Shown here: positions 53,994 through 64,000 of the stretch, in pieces
Position numbering within the stretch: the first letter of the stretch is position 1
Layout: each line of letters starts with the position of its first letter
Assembly: GCA_003290165.1 (NCBI GenBank)
Contig: QNQO01000826.1
Coordinates: 124,001 to 188,000, forward strand
DNA from: Berberis thunbergii
Lineage: Eukaryota > Streptophyta > Magnoliopsida > Ranunculales > Berberidaceae
Direction of reading: 5' to 3'
Length of the DNA stretch: 64,000 nt
Notes under the pieces: model-generated
Told to the model about the DNA's origin: nothing
The model's input: the letters and a program-made list of their open reading frames with translations, nothing else
The model's database searches: none
Translations under genes and position numbers: made by a program

Positions 53994-56204
53994 TTTATTT
54001 ATTTATTTTTGAAAATTGAGCTGAGTTTTAAGGACCCTAAACCCTTATACAAATGAAACAAAAATAAAAGCAAATGCTGAAACAAGCTCTCACAAGAGAG
54101 GATTCACCAAAAAAGCCTAAACTATAAACAAACTCAGCCTTTGTACATTTTGTTTGTTTTCTTAGTTCTATAGGATTTTTGGGGACAAAGGCTAAAATCT
54201 TTGGTGTAGGTGTTAGATAACGTCTTTGCAGCCAGTTCTGTAAACACATCATCATCACTGGAGAGGCCTGGCTCATGCTCTTCTTCAGAAACCTGACAAT
54301 TTTCTTGTCTCAATCTATTGCATGCGCGGTTTTTATCCTCTTCCCATACATCTTTTAACCAAATGTAATATGCCTTCACTGAATCTTTGCCACGACTTGC
54401 AATAGCTTCTTGCATTGTAGAAGGAACTTTGTTTCCCTTTTCGTATTCATTTATCATCGTTAACCCATATTCAATCTCAGGAAGAGTAAGGATACCTTTC
54501 GCTTTATTCAGTTTTGTTTCGGTAAGTGGTATCACACTGCGGTGCTCGAATTTCTCACCATCATTGACATCCTGGGAGCTATTGTCTTTCTTTGCACCTG
54601 AAATATTGGCTGCCGGCATGTTGTTGACTTCTCCTGCTTTATCATCTTCGATTGAGTTGGGCACAATTTCCTTTGGGTACTTACTTCAACGTTCTTCCAC
54701 CAATGCAGTATCATTCTTTTCTATTGCCTGCTTATTTTCTTCTGTCACTGCAACATTGATGTCATTCACATTATGAACAAAGTTGTTGAGCATAGCTTTG
54801 TCTGCATCCGTCAAATGTGTTAGTTCTTCAGGAATATATATATCCACAATTTGAGTCCATCTTCTTGGCTGAGTTCAACTTTTCTGAATTGATTTCAACT
54901 TCAACTTTGTTTTTTATCCCATTAGTACCAGCTTCATCATTGTGTTCATTAGTTCCGAAATGACTGGAAGATTTGTAGTCTTTTGTTGATAGTATTGTTT
55001 CTTGTGCTTCCTGTTTTTTTCTCTTTTGAATCCTTCCTGATCAACATTTTCTGACCCATCCTTACTTTTTTCCTTCTCCGATAGTTGTTGGGTTGGTACT
55101 GACTTCTTCAACTCAGGGTGTTTCACCCAGCATGTTTGATCAGTATGGCTTTGAAGGCCACATTAGTTGCAATACAATGGTGGAAAAGGATACCTAATAT
55201 GTTGCCAGAAGCCTGATAGATCTGGAGCTTGGATCCATATTTTGTCTGAAAGCGGTTTTGAAATATTCATCCAAACACAAATCTTAGCTACAGATGGTCT
55301 TAAGAGGTGTCTTGTAAGGTTGTCCATGGCTAGAAATTTACCAATCGATTCTACAACTACTTTGAGAAGTTTAGGCTGAAAAAGAATTAGTGGTAATCGA
55401 GGGAGTTCGATCCATACCAATTTGTTGCGAGAGTCTCTCTTGCTATCAAAAGTAGAATCCCATTTTGAAAGCCCGTAAGGGTACCCTTTGATATTGCATT
55501 TCTCTCTTGCCATAGCTTTGATCATGGCTTCTACAGATTCAAACTTGATTAGAACATGACGATAGTTTAAGGCACCAATTGTAAATTCACCGAGAATGAC
55601 CCAATACTTGGTCATTGTATCTCTTATGTCACTTAGATAAGGTATTTCTTGAGCAAACTTCATCACCAAAGCATATTTCATATACATTTTGCCTCTTTCA
55701 AGATCCAGATTTGATAGAGAAATAGAGGGTTTACCATCAAAAGTCGAACACACATGGTTTGTTGGTGACTCATCAACTTCATTAGGTCTGAACCGTCCCA
55801 AAATCTGTGCAAACGAAGGAATGCCACTCGTCTTGCCAACCGCGACTCCCTCGCTCCCCGGTGGCCTGTCCATGGTAGTCATGTCAAAGTCTATCGAGTT
55901 GTCATCAAATCGATTCGCCCAAAAACAGATCTACTCGATCAGCAACAGATGGCTGGATCGAGCCGGATCTGTGCTAATCTGAGTCGGAGTCGAAGAAGCC
56001 CTCGCCTGCTGATTAAAGAATCGAAGAAGAGAGATCTGAGTCAGAGTCGAAGAAGGCCTCACTGAGTTGGAGTTGCATATCTGATCTCTCTCGCCTGGCC
56101 GCTGAGTCGGAGTCGAAGAAACCCTCGCAAATCTGATCTCTCTCGGAGTCGAAGAAACCCTCCAACTTGTTAGAGGAGGAGGACAATGTGGGGAAACCCT
56201 CCAA
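53994..56204 (-). mobile_element. ORF1-only non-LTR element with 19-bp TSD
   Basis: A 2.2-kb minus-strand insertion flanked by direct repeats cttgtaagagtccctttat (53,976-53,994) and cttgtaagagttcctttac (56,205-56,223), 17 of 19 identical. Its minus-strand 3' end is A-rich, 'AAAAATAAATAAATAAATAAA'-like, next to the left repeat. Its 5' end has tandem 'gagtcgaagaa(g/a)ccctc' units (about 55,985-56,200). Between them lies only a DUF4283/zinc-knuckle ORF. Target duplication of variable length plus an A-rich tail is the signature of LINE-type target-primed insertion. No endonuclease or RT is present. Confidence 0.82.
54134..55882 (-). pseudogene. DUF4283/zinc-knuckle protein of the non-LTR element, broken
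   Basis: Read from 55,882 down. An N-terminal linker ('GIPSFAQILGRF'), a DUF4283-like domain ('RGKMYMKYALVMKFAQE', 'RHVLIKFESVEAMIKAMARE', 'LVWIELPRLPLILFQPKLL', 'ICVWMNISKPL') and a CCHC_4 knuckle C-N-x-C-G-L-Q-S-H-T-D-Q-T-C at about 55,170-55,125 with a TAA stop inside it. A long Lys/Glu-rich tail then runs in several frames and ends 'YRTKKTNKMYKG' at 54,134. These domains bind nucleic acid in plant LINE ORF1 proteins. The C-terminal 'R(S/T)KKTN' motif is shared with the 9.4-11.0 kb copy, which links the two. Confidence 0.75.
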
Positions 56205-56440
56205 CTTGTAAGAGTTCCTTTACTCATTTGAATCTTTTCATAAGATATTGTCTTGTTTCAAGGTTCTACCACATGCATGCAATATACATATATATAAATC
56301 AGGTCAACGTGAAAGAGGAAATTTTTCTTTCTTGCAATATACATATATTGTCCTATTTCAACGTGAAAGAGGAAATTTTTTTTTCAATTTTAAGGTCATT
56401 ATCCAAGTTTGATTATAAATCAGGTTTGACAATATGAAAT

Positions 56441-57357
56441 CAGGGGCGGATCCATGCTTTGGTAAATTGACCCCCTTAGCTTTTAAAAAAAAAATCCACC
56501 AAAGTAGTGATATTTTTTTATTGCCCCCTTTAAATTTGAGGTTGCCCCCTCCTTCACAAAGACAACTTTCACTATGACATTTCCTTCTCCCTCCCCTTCC
56601 TCACATTGTCCTCTCCCTTATCATTCTCCACCTCCTCTGCGATTCTAGTTCGCCAATGCGCCGCCGTCTAACCCCCTATCTTTCTCTCTCTGTGTCTCTA
56701 ATTTTAATTCCCACATGACAACCCACCACCTTATCTCTGATGGAGAGACGAAAGAAGCTAAAATCTATGAAGCTCTGTGTCATTCTAGGGTTTCTATTCA
56801 ACTTCATCAGCCATCTCAGCGAAGGTGTGTGATCTTGCAGGTACTCCCTCTCTATCTTGTTTTCTTTAATATTTCCGTGTTTGAAGTATGGGTTCGACTT
56901 TTCTAAGTGTGTTTCAACTGATTTTTGGTTCAATTGGAAGTCTCTACTTCACAAACCCATCAAAATCAAGAACGAGTTGATGAAAAAAATAATGAAATTT
57001 TGTTGTTTTACTTTTGTATTTGTTCTAAATTTAGAGTTTCTGATAATTTGGAACAATGGGGGTTGTGAGTTGTTTATTTAAGATTGAAACTTTAGTTCTC
57101 TTTGATACAAATTAGGAGCAACCACATTGCAATAGTGTTGATTTTGTGTGCCCATAGAATTTATTTTGACTAACTTTCTCTTGGAAGTGCAGGTGCGGGA
57201 GATTATATACAATGGGTTAACATCAACAACCACTTAACCCTTATATACATTACAAATTTTCCGTTTTAATCATATTTATCTATTTATTTTAAGAATTAAA
57301 TTATCGATGATTTATTTTTTTTGCCCTCCTTTGTTTGCAATCCTAGCTCCGCCCCTG
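56441..57357. mobile_element. hAT-type element, 917 bp, TSD tatgaaat
   Basis: Ends CAGGGGCGGATCC... and ...TAGCTCCGCCCCTG, with a perfect 8-bp target duplication tatgaaat (56,433-56,440 and 57,358-57,365). The interior holds short frames without transposase motifs. It shares the CAGGGGC end with the nested element at 40,189-41,589, so the two are probably related non-autonomous hATs. Confidence 0.92.
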
Positions 57358-57365
57358 TATGAAAT

Positions 57366-60149
57366 GATACATGCAACCAAGAAATGTGATTTTCTATTCA
57401 AAATATTTCTCTTTTTTTAGTTACCAAAATTTCTTTCGAAACCAAAATACATATTTTTTTCATTAGGTTAATCTCAATGCCGGTACATTTCAACCCATTA
57501 TAATTTTAGTTTAGTATTAAAATTTGTTATATAAATGATTCATATGCAATATATAGTTTGTATAACATTACGAGTCTCGTGGTACTCTTTATGTAATATG
57601 TAAGGGTTTAAAATGTTTAACTTATATTGATAACTTCAAAATTACAATTAACATTTTTACATTTTTTTCATTCACAACAAAATATTTTATTTCTTAAAAT
57701 TAAGTTACCAAAATTATCTCGAAAACAAAATCACAATCCTTGCATGCAACATATATAATAAATTTTGTTTATAATGGATAATGTTCTCTTCGTCACTATC
57801 TAACTTGAAGCTGAAACACCCTCCTTTTCACTTGCAATTCTTTCTTCTTCTTCACCCTAAAATTTCTTGTAAAAGTTGATGATGGAGAAAACCCTTTCTT
57901 TTTCTTCTGTTAATGGCAACAATGGGTTCCCAGCAGGAAGTGCATTGCGTCAATTGGAAGGAAAACCAAAGATCAGAGATCGAAGAGGTAGACCAGAGCA
58001 CTGCATCGATATGAGTTTTTTGCGAAATCCTCGAATTTATCAAAATTTTGGACGAAATTTACTGTCAAAAAATTGGAATTTTAATTTCTTATCATTTCGT
58101 TTCGTGAAGCAAGGGTTTTTTACGAAATCACAATCCATGGTAATAACTTATTAGAGATTCCTTTTCATGTAAGGAATTACATACACATTTCTTCCCACTC
58201 ACAGTGAAAGTTGATCAATTACAGGCATCTAATCAGAAGTTCAACAAAAAATCACCAATCACAAATTCAATCTTTCATCATGATTAATTATGGGAAGACA
58301 TCATGCCTTTGATAAAACAATTTCTTGAAGGGAAAAGCACAATACTCAAGCTTGTTGCACTGACTTTCAGGACTACGTTTGCAGTTTTAGCACGATGGAC
58401 TGACTACTAAGCATATCTTAGATTCTTAACGGTGATAGTTGAATGCATCCCTAATGATCAAGTCCGTTTGTTCCACAATGTTATAATGGCCACTCATTAG
58501 ATTGTGTTTTACATTTTGTTATATACTAGGGTATTTCCCATTCCTTTGCCACTCAAATTGTTTGACTAAAGGTGAATTTTCAACTTTAGGTAGGGATATT
58601 TCAATTTTATGCAAACATAAATTTTAGTTAAACACCCCCTTAAGTGATCTGTTAGATCTTTATATTTGGATAAATTTCATATGTATTTTTTCTCTAACAG
58701 TGAAAATAGGTTCTCCATAAACATTTTCCTAAAATATGGAGGTGGGGTTCTTTGGTTGAATGTATCTTATAACTTGAAATGCATTGGACATATATTTTTT
58801 AAATGCATACGATGTAAAATAAATATTTTAAATGTTCGTATTGATCATCGGTTTCATTATAAAGATATTCGAAAATCCATTTCAATGGTACCAAGTTTGC
58901 CAAAATTTGATAAAAACGAACGTTGTTATGACAATTTTCATTTTAAGCAAAAAGACAATGCAACACTTTCTCTCTCCGCCACATGTACATTTCACAAGTT
59001 TATTTCAATACTTTGGTCATTTTCTTTTGTCCTTTTATATGTTTTATATTTGCAAATACACCATTATTAAGAATGAATCTCAACCCTCAATATCTTGCCC
59101 AACTCGTAACTTTAGCCATTTTTTAATCTCGAAGTCCTTGTGAATAACAAAATATCAATCTGATTTGTAAGATTGACTAGTGTATCTTCCATGTCGTTGG
59201 CACGATACAAGGTGGGTCATGGCAATAGGTCAAACTCATTTAAAATTTTATACAATTAGGAAAAAAAAACACATTTAAAAACCCCCACAATTAATAATTT
59301 CCTTACCAAAATATAGAGTTCATAGTCTTTGCTTGAATGTGCCTTAATATTAAAAATACTTAAGACATGAAGTGCATTAGATTTCAGTTATTTTTTTGAA
59401 AAAATGCATATGGTGTGCAGACAAATTTTTTTTCCCCTTAACCCTCCTCAACCCCATGCCCGCCGACCGGGTTTGAAACCATTACGTGTGATTTCATCTG
59501 TCACACCTCTATCAACTCAACTGGTACACCTTTAGCGATAACTAAGAACATAGTTATTATGAATTTCATTTAAAAATTACAAATTTTCTCTTTTCTCCGA
59601 CACATGCATTCCACAAACATTTTCGCCTTTTTGTTTGTTTCCTTTACCCTTCTACTTGCAACTTATTTACAAACATGTCATTTATCTCAACATCTTCCGC
59701 AATGCAATCCTAACCGTCATTTATCTCAAACCCCAAACACCATTTTGATTTCTAAGATAAGATTTACATATTTCGGAGAAAAGATTATTACTGGGTTTTT
59801 TTTTATTAAATATAACTTCAATTTTTTTTTTTTTTGAAAGGCAAGCATAGTATTACTGGGTACTTATTGGTATATTATTGTCATTGCCATTTTCTTATCA
59901 TATTTGTTATTGTATGAATTTTGGTTGTATCACTCACATATTGTTCATAAAAGTGGAATACAAATGATAGTAAAAGCATCCATGCGAATATGTGAATGTG
60001 ATAAACAAAATTTCGCAGTAGAGTATGTACATGCCTATATTAAACAAATGATCTCAAAAGGAATTGGCTTGACAGAACACCCAAGCCAAGATAAACAACA
60101 GAACAGAGCGGGCTTAAGAAATTTCTTGTTGGTTGTAAAATGGTAACCG
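57366..60149. other. Intergenic, nothing recognised
   Basis: About 2.8 kb of AT-rich DNA. A plus-strand frame at 57,876-58,154 (92 codons, starting MMMEKTLSFSSV) and overlapping frames at 58,666-59,143 have no recognisable domain. 'cccgccgaccgggtttgaaa' near 59,460 may be part of an old transposon. No terminal repeats or target duplications were found. Confidence 0.35.
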
Positions 60150-60613
60150 AACCGAAATATGAGTAGAAAAAAAATAATTTAAACCGAACCGAACCGATTA
60201 TAAACGGTTCGAAATCGGTTTATAGTTTTGAATCGACCGATTTATAGCCGAACCGACCAATTAATTAGATATATATAAATAACAAGTAGGTGTCAATACT
60301 TGATTAGTGCAACAAATGCACTGCAATACACCCTGTTGCACTAAATCACCCCCTTCTCTCAAAGTTTTCAATTTTTGGCTAAAAATTGGGTCCATAAAAA
60401 AATTGGATATGTTTTAATGAAAGTCTTTCAAATGCTTGAGCCTGAAATTTTGGCCCAACCGAACCGAACAGATCCGAAATTCGGTTAAACTGAATTCATC
60501 GGTTTACAAATACAAAATTCGATTTCGGTTTGGATTTTGGGCAAACCGAATGAAATCGGTTCGAAATCGGTTTGGGGCTCAAAACCGAACCGAACCGACA
60601 TTGCCCACCCCTA
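60150..60613. mobile_element. Possible hAT-like remnant rich in ccgaacc/ggttcgg
   Basis: The right end, read on the minus strand, begins 'TAGGGGTGGGCAATGTCGG' and continues with repeated GGTTCGGTTT words, a pattern typical of many plant hAT element ends. The left part (60,150-60,240) has the same words, but I could not define a left terminus or target duplication. A similar end lies near 48,474 inside CACTA B. Confidence 0.4.
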
Positions 60614-61249
60614 GAAGCTATCCTTTTTTATAACTGACTACTATTCTGACTTAAAACTTCACAAGCAATAAGAATTGATACGAAAAATTACTAGCTATTT
60701 GTACCAAATTACTTCCAAAAATGTTTTGGTGCATAGAATAATTTGCATTGTAATAAACTCAACAAGTTTCACACTGTAAACATTGGCCTTAAAATTATAA
60801 CCTTAAGCAATGCTCCTCATAGCAGTAGTCTGAAGCTCTACTGGAAATTGTTCCAGTCCACGACAAAACAACTTGAAGCATCCGTGGAGGCTGTCTCGCC
60901 TGTTGTTACTCTTTAATTTATTGAACAATCTGAGATACATTGGGAGGCAAATTTTTATTTTTATTTTTAAATGTTCTAGAGTTCTGAATGCTAATGCAAA
61001 AATTTAATTAATATAGAAAACAAAAAGGAGAACCCTTACCACATACCTCTCTAATCCCCATGATGAGAAGGTTCAATTCAAACACCCGTTTGCCAATCAA
61101 ATAAGGACTTGTATATAAAAAAAATTACACGTCCCATTTTTCATATCATGAAGCACATATAATGGCTCAATAAGGCGACTAATATATATGTAATTTTCTA
61201 GAAGTCTTGAGTAATTGGAAGAAACGAGAGTATAATAAGATTTTAGACT
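60614..61249. other. Intergenic
   Basis: No coding feature could be supported. It may contain the degraded 3' part of the DUF295 gene that lies upstream on the minus strand. Confidence 0.3.
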
Positions 61250-61711
61250 CACAAACAATGATCAGTTGTCTAGGCTTCTCAATTTCAACCAGTTCTGGGT
61301 TTTTCGATTTAGCTGGAAAACATTGATAATACTATAGACAATAGGGGTGTTGTGCTCATTTATAATGTTGCAAACTAAGAAGAGTTCTCCAGATGATTCA
61401 ACCAAGTACGGCATATCAATAACAACAACAGATTTAGGTAAATTATTATTTTTTTACTTTTGAAAAGCATTACTATGACAATCAAGATTGTAAACTTTCA
61501 TGCTGTGTTGACCAACATCCATTAAATATAATTGACCATCGACGTTTGTGATGTCAATATAATCAAATGAACTCTTTTTATCTTCAATAACCTTCCAGAT
61601 CTTGTGTCTGGGTTCACAAAATATTAATGAATCAGATTTACACATAGCTTCAACAATGCAATTTGATGAGGTTGGTTCTGAAGTAAGAATAACCCTTATT
61701 ACCGTTTGATT
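61250..61711 (-). pseudogene. DUF295 (F-box associated) protein fragment
   Basis: The minus strand encodes a piece of the DUF295 beta-propeller domain common in plant F-box/KIB-like proteins: 'SLIFCEPRHKIWKVIED', 'YIDITNVDGQLYLMD', 'KVYNLDC', and after a stop/frame change near 61,450 'MPYLVESSGELFLVC' and 'VFQLNRKTQNWLKLRSLDN'. The order and spacing fit the family (...YLVES.GELLLV.R.....F.VF.LD.....W..V.SLG). The upstream half is cut off by the copia LTR that starts at 61,712. Confidence 0.75.
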
Positions 61712-62377
61712 TGTTGAGGTCCAGCCCATTAGGGTGGATCCAACTTTGGTAAGTAATCAAATATAATTTCAAGTTTGGTTGAATAAGGAAAAAAAGTTTT
61801 CAATTAGAAACAAAAACATAAATAAATAGAAACAAAATTCAATTTGAATAGAAACAAAGTTCTATTTGGCAGCTAGTTAATTAAATAGAAACAAAGTTCT
61901 ATTTTAGGCGGTGTTGGGCGGCTGTAAACAAGTATAAATAGGTGCATAAAACATAGTTTTATTCATAGTATTTTCAGAGAAGCTGCTACGTGAATAATCA
62001 ACAGAGAACATAGTATTTTCTTTGGTGTTTGGTGCGGTTGTGTGCGCGTGGACGGTGACTTTGTGTCTGATTCTTGGGCGCGTGGATGCGATATCAACTT
62101 AGTTTTGTCGATTGATTTGGTAGAAGAAGTTGAAGGAGATTTTGGGTTAATTTGTTGTGAGGTAATCCGTGTTATTTACTCCTTGTATTACTCAAGCTTT
62201 GGGAAAAAAACTTGAGAAGTTATTGTACTTTTTCTTATTTGATTAGCAGATTCTCTCGGATTTGCCTCGTGGTTTTTCCCTTCACATTGAAGGGTTTTTC
62301 ACGAAAATCTCGGTGTCTAGTTTATTATTGGTTTAGATTATTTCCTTGGTATTGTTTTATTGGTATTTGTCCCAACA
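61712..62377 (+). repeat. Copia 5' LTR
   Basis: 666 bp, TGTTGAGGTC...TTTGTCCCAACA with the 5-bp inverted ends TGTTG/CAACA. A TATA box TATAAATA lies at 61,933-61,940, so the transcript would start near 61,965. Confidence 0.82.
61933..61940 (+). promoter_or_regulatory. TATA box in copia LTR
   Basis: 'caagtataaataggtgc', the only good TATA match in the LTR, about 440 bases before the primer site. Confidence 0.6.
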
Positions 62378-62380
62378 AAG

Positions 62381-62398
62381 TGGTATCAGAGCAATTGT
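62381..62398 (+). promoter_or_regulatory. Copia primer binding site (tRNA-Met)
   Basis: 'tggtatcagagcaattg' begins three bases after the LTR end and is complementary to the 3' end of initiator tRNA-Met, the standard copia primer. Confidence 0.9.
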
Positions 62399-62463
62399 TG
62401 GGAGATTGTCAATTAAGAAAGTTGACATAAAGAATAACAACACTACAAGGACGATTAGCCTTA

Positions 62464-63075
62464 ATGGCTCAAACTATGTTATTTGGAAAGCCCAAGATGG
62501 AAGACATATTATACTATAAGGATTTGTACCCTCCAATTGAGGGAGATGCAGCTAAACCCAAGGATATGTTAGAAGAAAAGTGGAAGAAATTAAACAGAAA
62601 GGTTATTGGTCACATCGGGCAATGGTTAGATGATTCAGTATTTCATCATGTGTCAGATGAGATGTCTGCACATGCTATTTGGACCAAACTCAAGAATTTA
62701 TATGAAAGGAAAATCGCTGCAAACACAACCTTCTTGATCAGAAAGTTAGTGAACCTTAAATTCAAGGAAGGCAGTTCTATTGTTGAGCACTTGAATGAGG
62801 TGCAAAGTGTGGTGAATCAGTTGCCCAACATGAAGATAGTGTTAGATGATGAAATGCAAGCACTATTACTTCTTAGCTCATTACCAGATAGTTGGGAAAC
62901 ATTGGTGGTGTCGGTTAGTAATTCGGCACGGAATGGACAGCTTACCATGGAGTTGGTTACCGGTAGTTTATTTAATAAAGAGACTAGAATGAAGTCTGTT
63001 GATACTGATCATTCCCAAGCACTTGTGACTGAAAATAGGGGGAGAAAAAAAATATATAAAATATCATGGTTATGA
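62464..63075 (+). CDS. Copia gag (UBN2-type), open but cut short
   Basis: 203 codons starting MAQTMLFGKP. 'EEKWKKLNRKVIGHIGQWL' and 'AHAIWTKLKNLYER', 'LNEVQSVVNQL' and 'LLLLSSLPDSWETLV' are the copia gag pattern (W....A...I...L......T..A...W..L...Y; LS.LP..Y). The normal protein continues into the zinc knuckle and pol. Here a stop follows 'KISWL' because the frame shifts. Capsid function is expected of the family. Confidence 0.85.
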   Translation: MAQTMLFGKPKMEDILYYKDLYPPIEGDAAKPKDMLEEKWKKLNRKVIGHIGQWLDDSVFHHVSDEMSAHAIWTKLKNLYERKIAANTTFLIRKLVNLKFKEGSSIVEHLNEVQSVVNQLPNMKIVLDDEMQALLLLSSLPDSWETLVVSVSNSARNGQLTMELVTGSLFNKETRMKSVDTDHSQALVTENRGRKKIYKISWL

Positions 63076-63130
63076 TAAGAACCGTGATAAGTCAATAGGG
63101 AGATCAAAGTCAAGAGATAAAAGTTTTAAG

Positions 63131-63173
63131 TGTCATTATTGTGGTAAACCATGCCATTTCAGAAAACAATGTT
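63131..63173 (+). pseudogene. Copia zinc knuckle, out of frame with gag
   Basis: 'CHYCGKPCHFRKQC' has correct C-x2-C-x4-H-x4-C spacing, but the usual Gly before His is Cys. It lies in a different frame from gag, so at least one indel separates them. Confidence 0.8.
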
Positions 63174-63198
63174 ATAGACTTATAGTTACAAAAGAGAT

Positions 63199-63609
63199 TT
63201 GAAAGAGGGAAAAGTGAAGAATGGTGATAGTAAAGAAGCTACAGCTGCTGTTGCTGATGAATCCGTGGCTCTTTTGTTTGGCGAAGGTGAATGTTTGCAT
63301 GTTGCAAATGAAGGAAGCAAATGGATTATTGACACTGGTGCATCTTATTATGCAACCCCAAGGAAAGACTATTTCACTACTTATAGAGCAGGAGATTTTG
63401 GCAGTGTTAAAATAGGAAACACTAGCAACTATAAAATAGTGGGAATAGGTGATGTGTGTGTCCAGACTAATACGGGGTGCACGTTGACTTTGAAAGATGT
63501 ACGTCATGTTACTGATATTTGTCTGAACCTGATTTCTGGACTTGTTTTAGATAAACAATGGTATATTAATTATTTTGGTAATGGTGCATGGAAGCTTACC
63601 AAAGGTTAA
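63199..63609 (+). pseudogene. Copia protease segment
   Basis: An open stretch with 'WIIDTGASYYATP' (usually W.IDSGAS.H.T), the aspartic protease active site, followed by 'VKIGNTSNYKIVGIGDV' and 'LTLKDVRHVTDICLNLIS'. These are the copia protease/pre-integrase order. The chain stops at 63,607 and resumes in another frame. Confidence 0.82.
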
Positions 63610-63699
63610 CTTGTTGTGGCAATGGGTAAGGCGTGTTGCACACTATCTAAAACTCGGGTGAAATTGTGTAAGACTGGTTTGAATGCAGCTAAAATGGTT

Positions 63700-64000
63700 C
63701 TTTTACAAACTTGTTGCATAGGCGACTTGCACACATGAGTGAGAAAGGTATGCAACTCTTAGAAAAGAAGAAATTAATTCTCTCCTTGAAAGGTACTCCT
63801 CTTAACCCTTGTGATTATTGTTTATTTGGTAAACATCATAGAGTTGCATTTCGTAGATCATCAAAAAGAAAATATGGCTTGTTAGATTTGGTTCACACTA
63901 ATGTTTGTGGTCCCATTGAAGTAGATTCTCTTGGTGGTAGTAGATATTTATTGATGATGCATCAAAAAAGGTGTGGATATATTTTCTCAGATCTAAGGAC
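63700..64000 (+). pseudogene. Copia integrase N-terminal part
   Basis: In a third frame: 'LHRRLAHMSEKGMQLL' (GAG-pre-integrase His residues), 'CDYCLFGKHHRVAF' (zinc Cys pair) and 'LVHTNVCGPIEVDSLGG'. The last normally reads H(S/T)D(V/L)CGP, where Asp is the first catalytic residue; here it is Asn. The window ends inside the core domain. Confidence 0.82.

Larger units (their letters stand above)
61712..64000 (+). mobile_element. Ty1/copia retrotransposon, 5' part (runs off window)
   Basis: 5' LTR 61,712-62,377, primer site 62,381, gag, zinc knuckle, protease and the start of integrase in copia order. It is inserted into the DUF295 gene. Reading-frame breaks between gag, knuckle and integrase show decay, although gag and the protease segment are individually open. 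RT, RNase H and 3' LTR lie beyond the window. Confidence 0.9.

Noticed and set aside
60150..60613. Complete hAT element
   Set aside because: Only one end looks convincing and no target duplication was found; kept as a low-confidence remnant.

Overview
The window is eukaryotic nuclear DNA from a flowering plant, most likely a eudicot. It has introns with GT/AG borders, AT-rich intergenic DNA, plant gene families (MATE/DTX transporter, DUF295, a plant-type F-box protein, CAF1, RBR) and plant transposon lineages (Tat and chromovirus Ty3/gypsy, Ty1/copia, CACTA, hAT, DUF4283 non-LTR elements, an endogenous caulimovirid). It is a transposon graveyard. The only ordinary host gene that looks intact is a two-exon F-box gene at 53.07-53.89 kb.

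Layout. 0-6.35 kb: a decayed endogenous pararetrovirus on the minus strand (coat, zinc knuckle, protease, RT, RNase H, then a second ORF whose start overlaps the polyprotein stop). 6.4-11.1 kb: a copia RNase H fragment and a broken DUF4283/zinc-knuckle ORF of non-LTR type. 12.3-25.9 kb: two MATE transporter pseudogenes on the minus strand. The first carries two Trp-to-TGA stops, hAT/MITE insertions and a possible solo LTR. The second is split by a 7.6-kb Tat-type Ty3/gypsy element that has gag only, a roughly 70-bp tandem array and a long antisense ORF. 27.0-32.7 kb: a chimeric retrotransposon whose 5' LTR and gag are Tat-type, while the protease-RT-RNase H-integrase-chromodomain and 3' LTR are chromoviral. 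32.7-33.5 kb: an intronless CAF1 deadenylase pseudogene. 33.6-35.8 kb: a short copia-like element and a LINE 3' end.

36.4-52.1 kb: a large inverted duplication centred on a CACTA element (B, 44.5-49.9 kb) with long arrays of 'gcgacgg'-type repeats. The left arm is interrupted by CACTA A (36,928-44,354, TSD tct), which carries exon fragments of the retinoblastoma-related gene joined to exons of a kelch-containing wybutosine-synthesis gene, plus a nested hAT. The right arm keeps the empty site and ends exactly at an internally deleted relative, CACTA A' (50,639-52,056, TSD taa), which carries a RecQ helicase exon. 52.9-64 kb: the F-box gene, an ORF1-only non-LTR element with a clear target duplication (54.0-56.2 kb), a hAT element (56,441-57,357), unassigned DNA, and a DUF295 fragment broken by a Ty1/copia element that runs off the window.

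The genes do not form a pathway. The window records gene duplication, transposon insertion, exon capture and rearrangement. All assignments come from reading motifs and repeats by eye; no database search was run.
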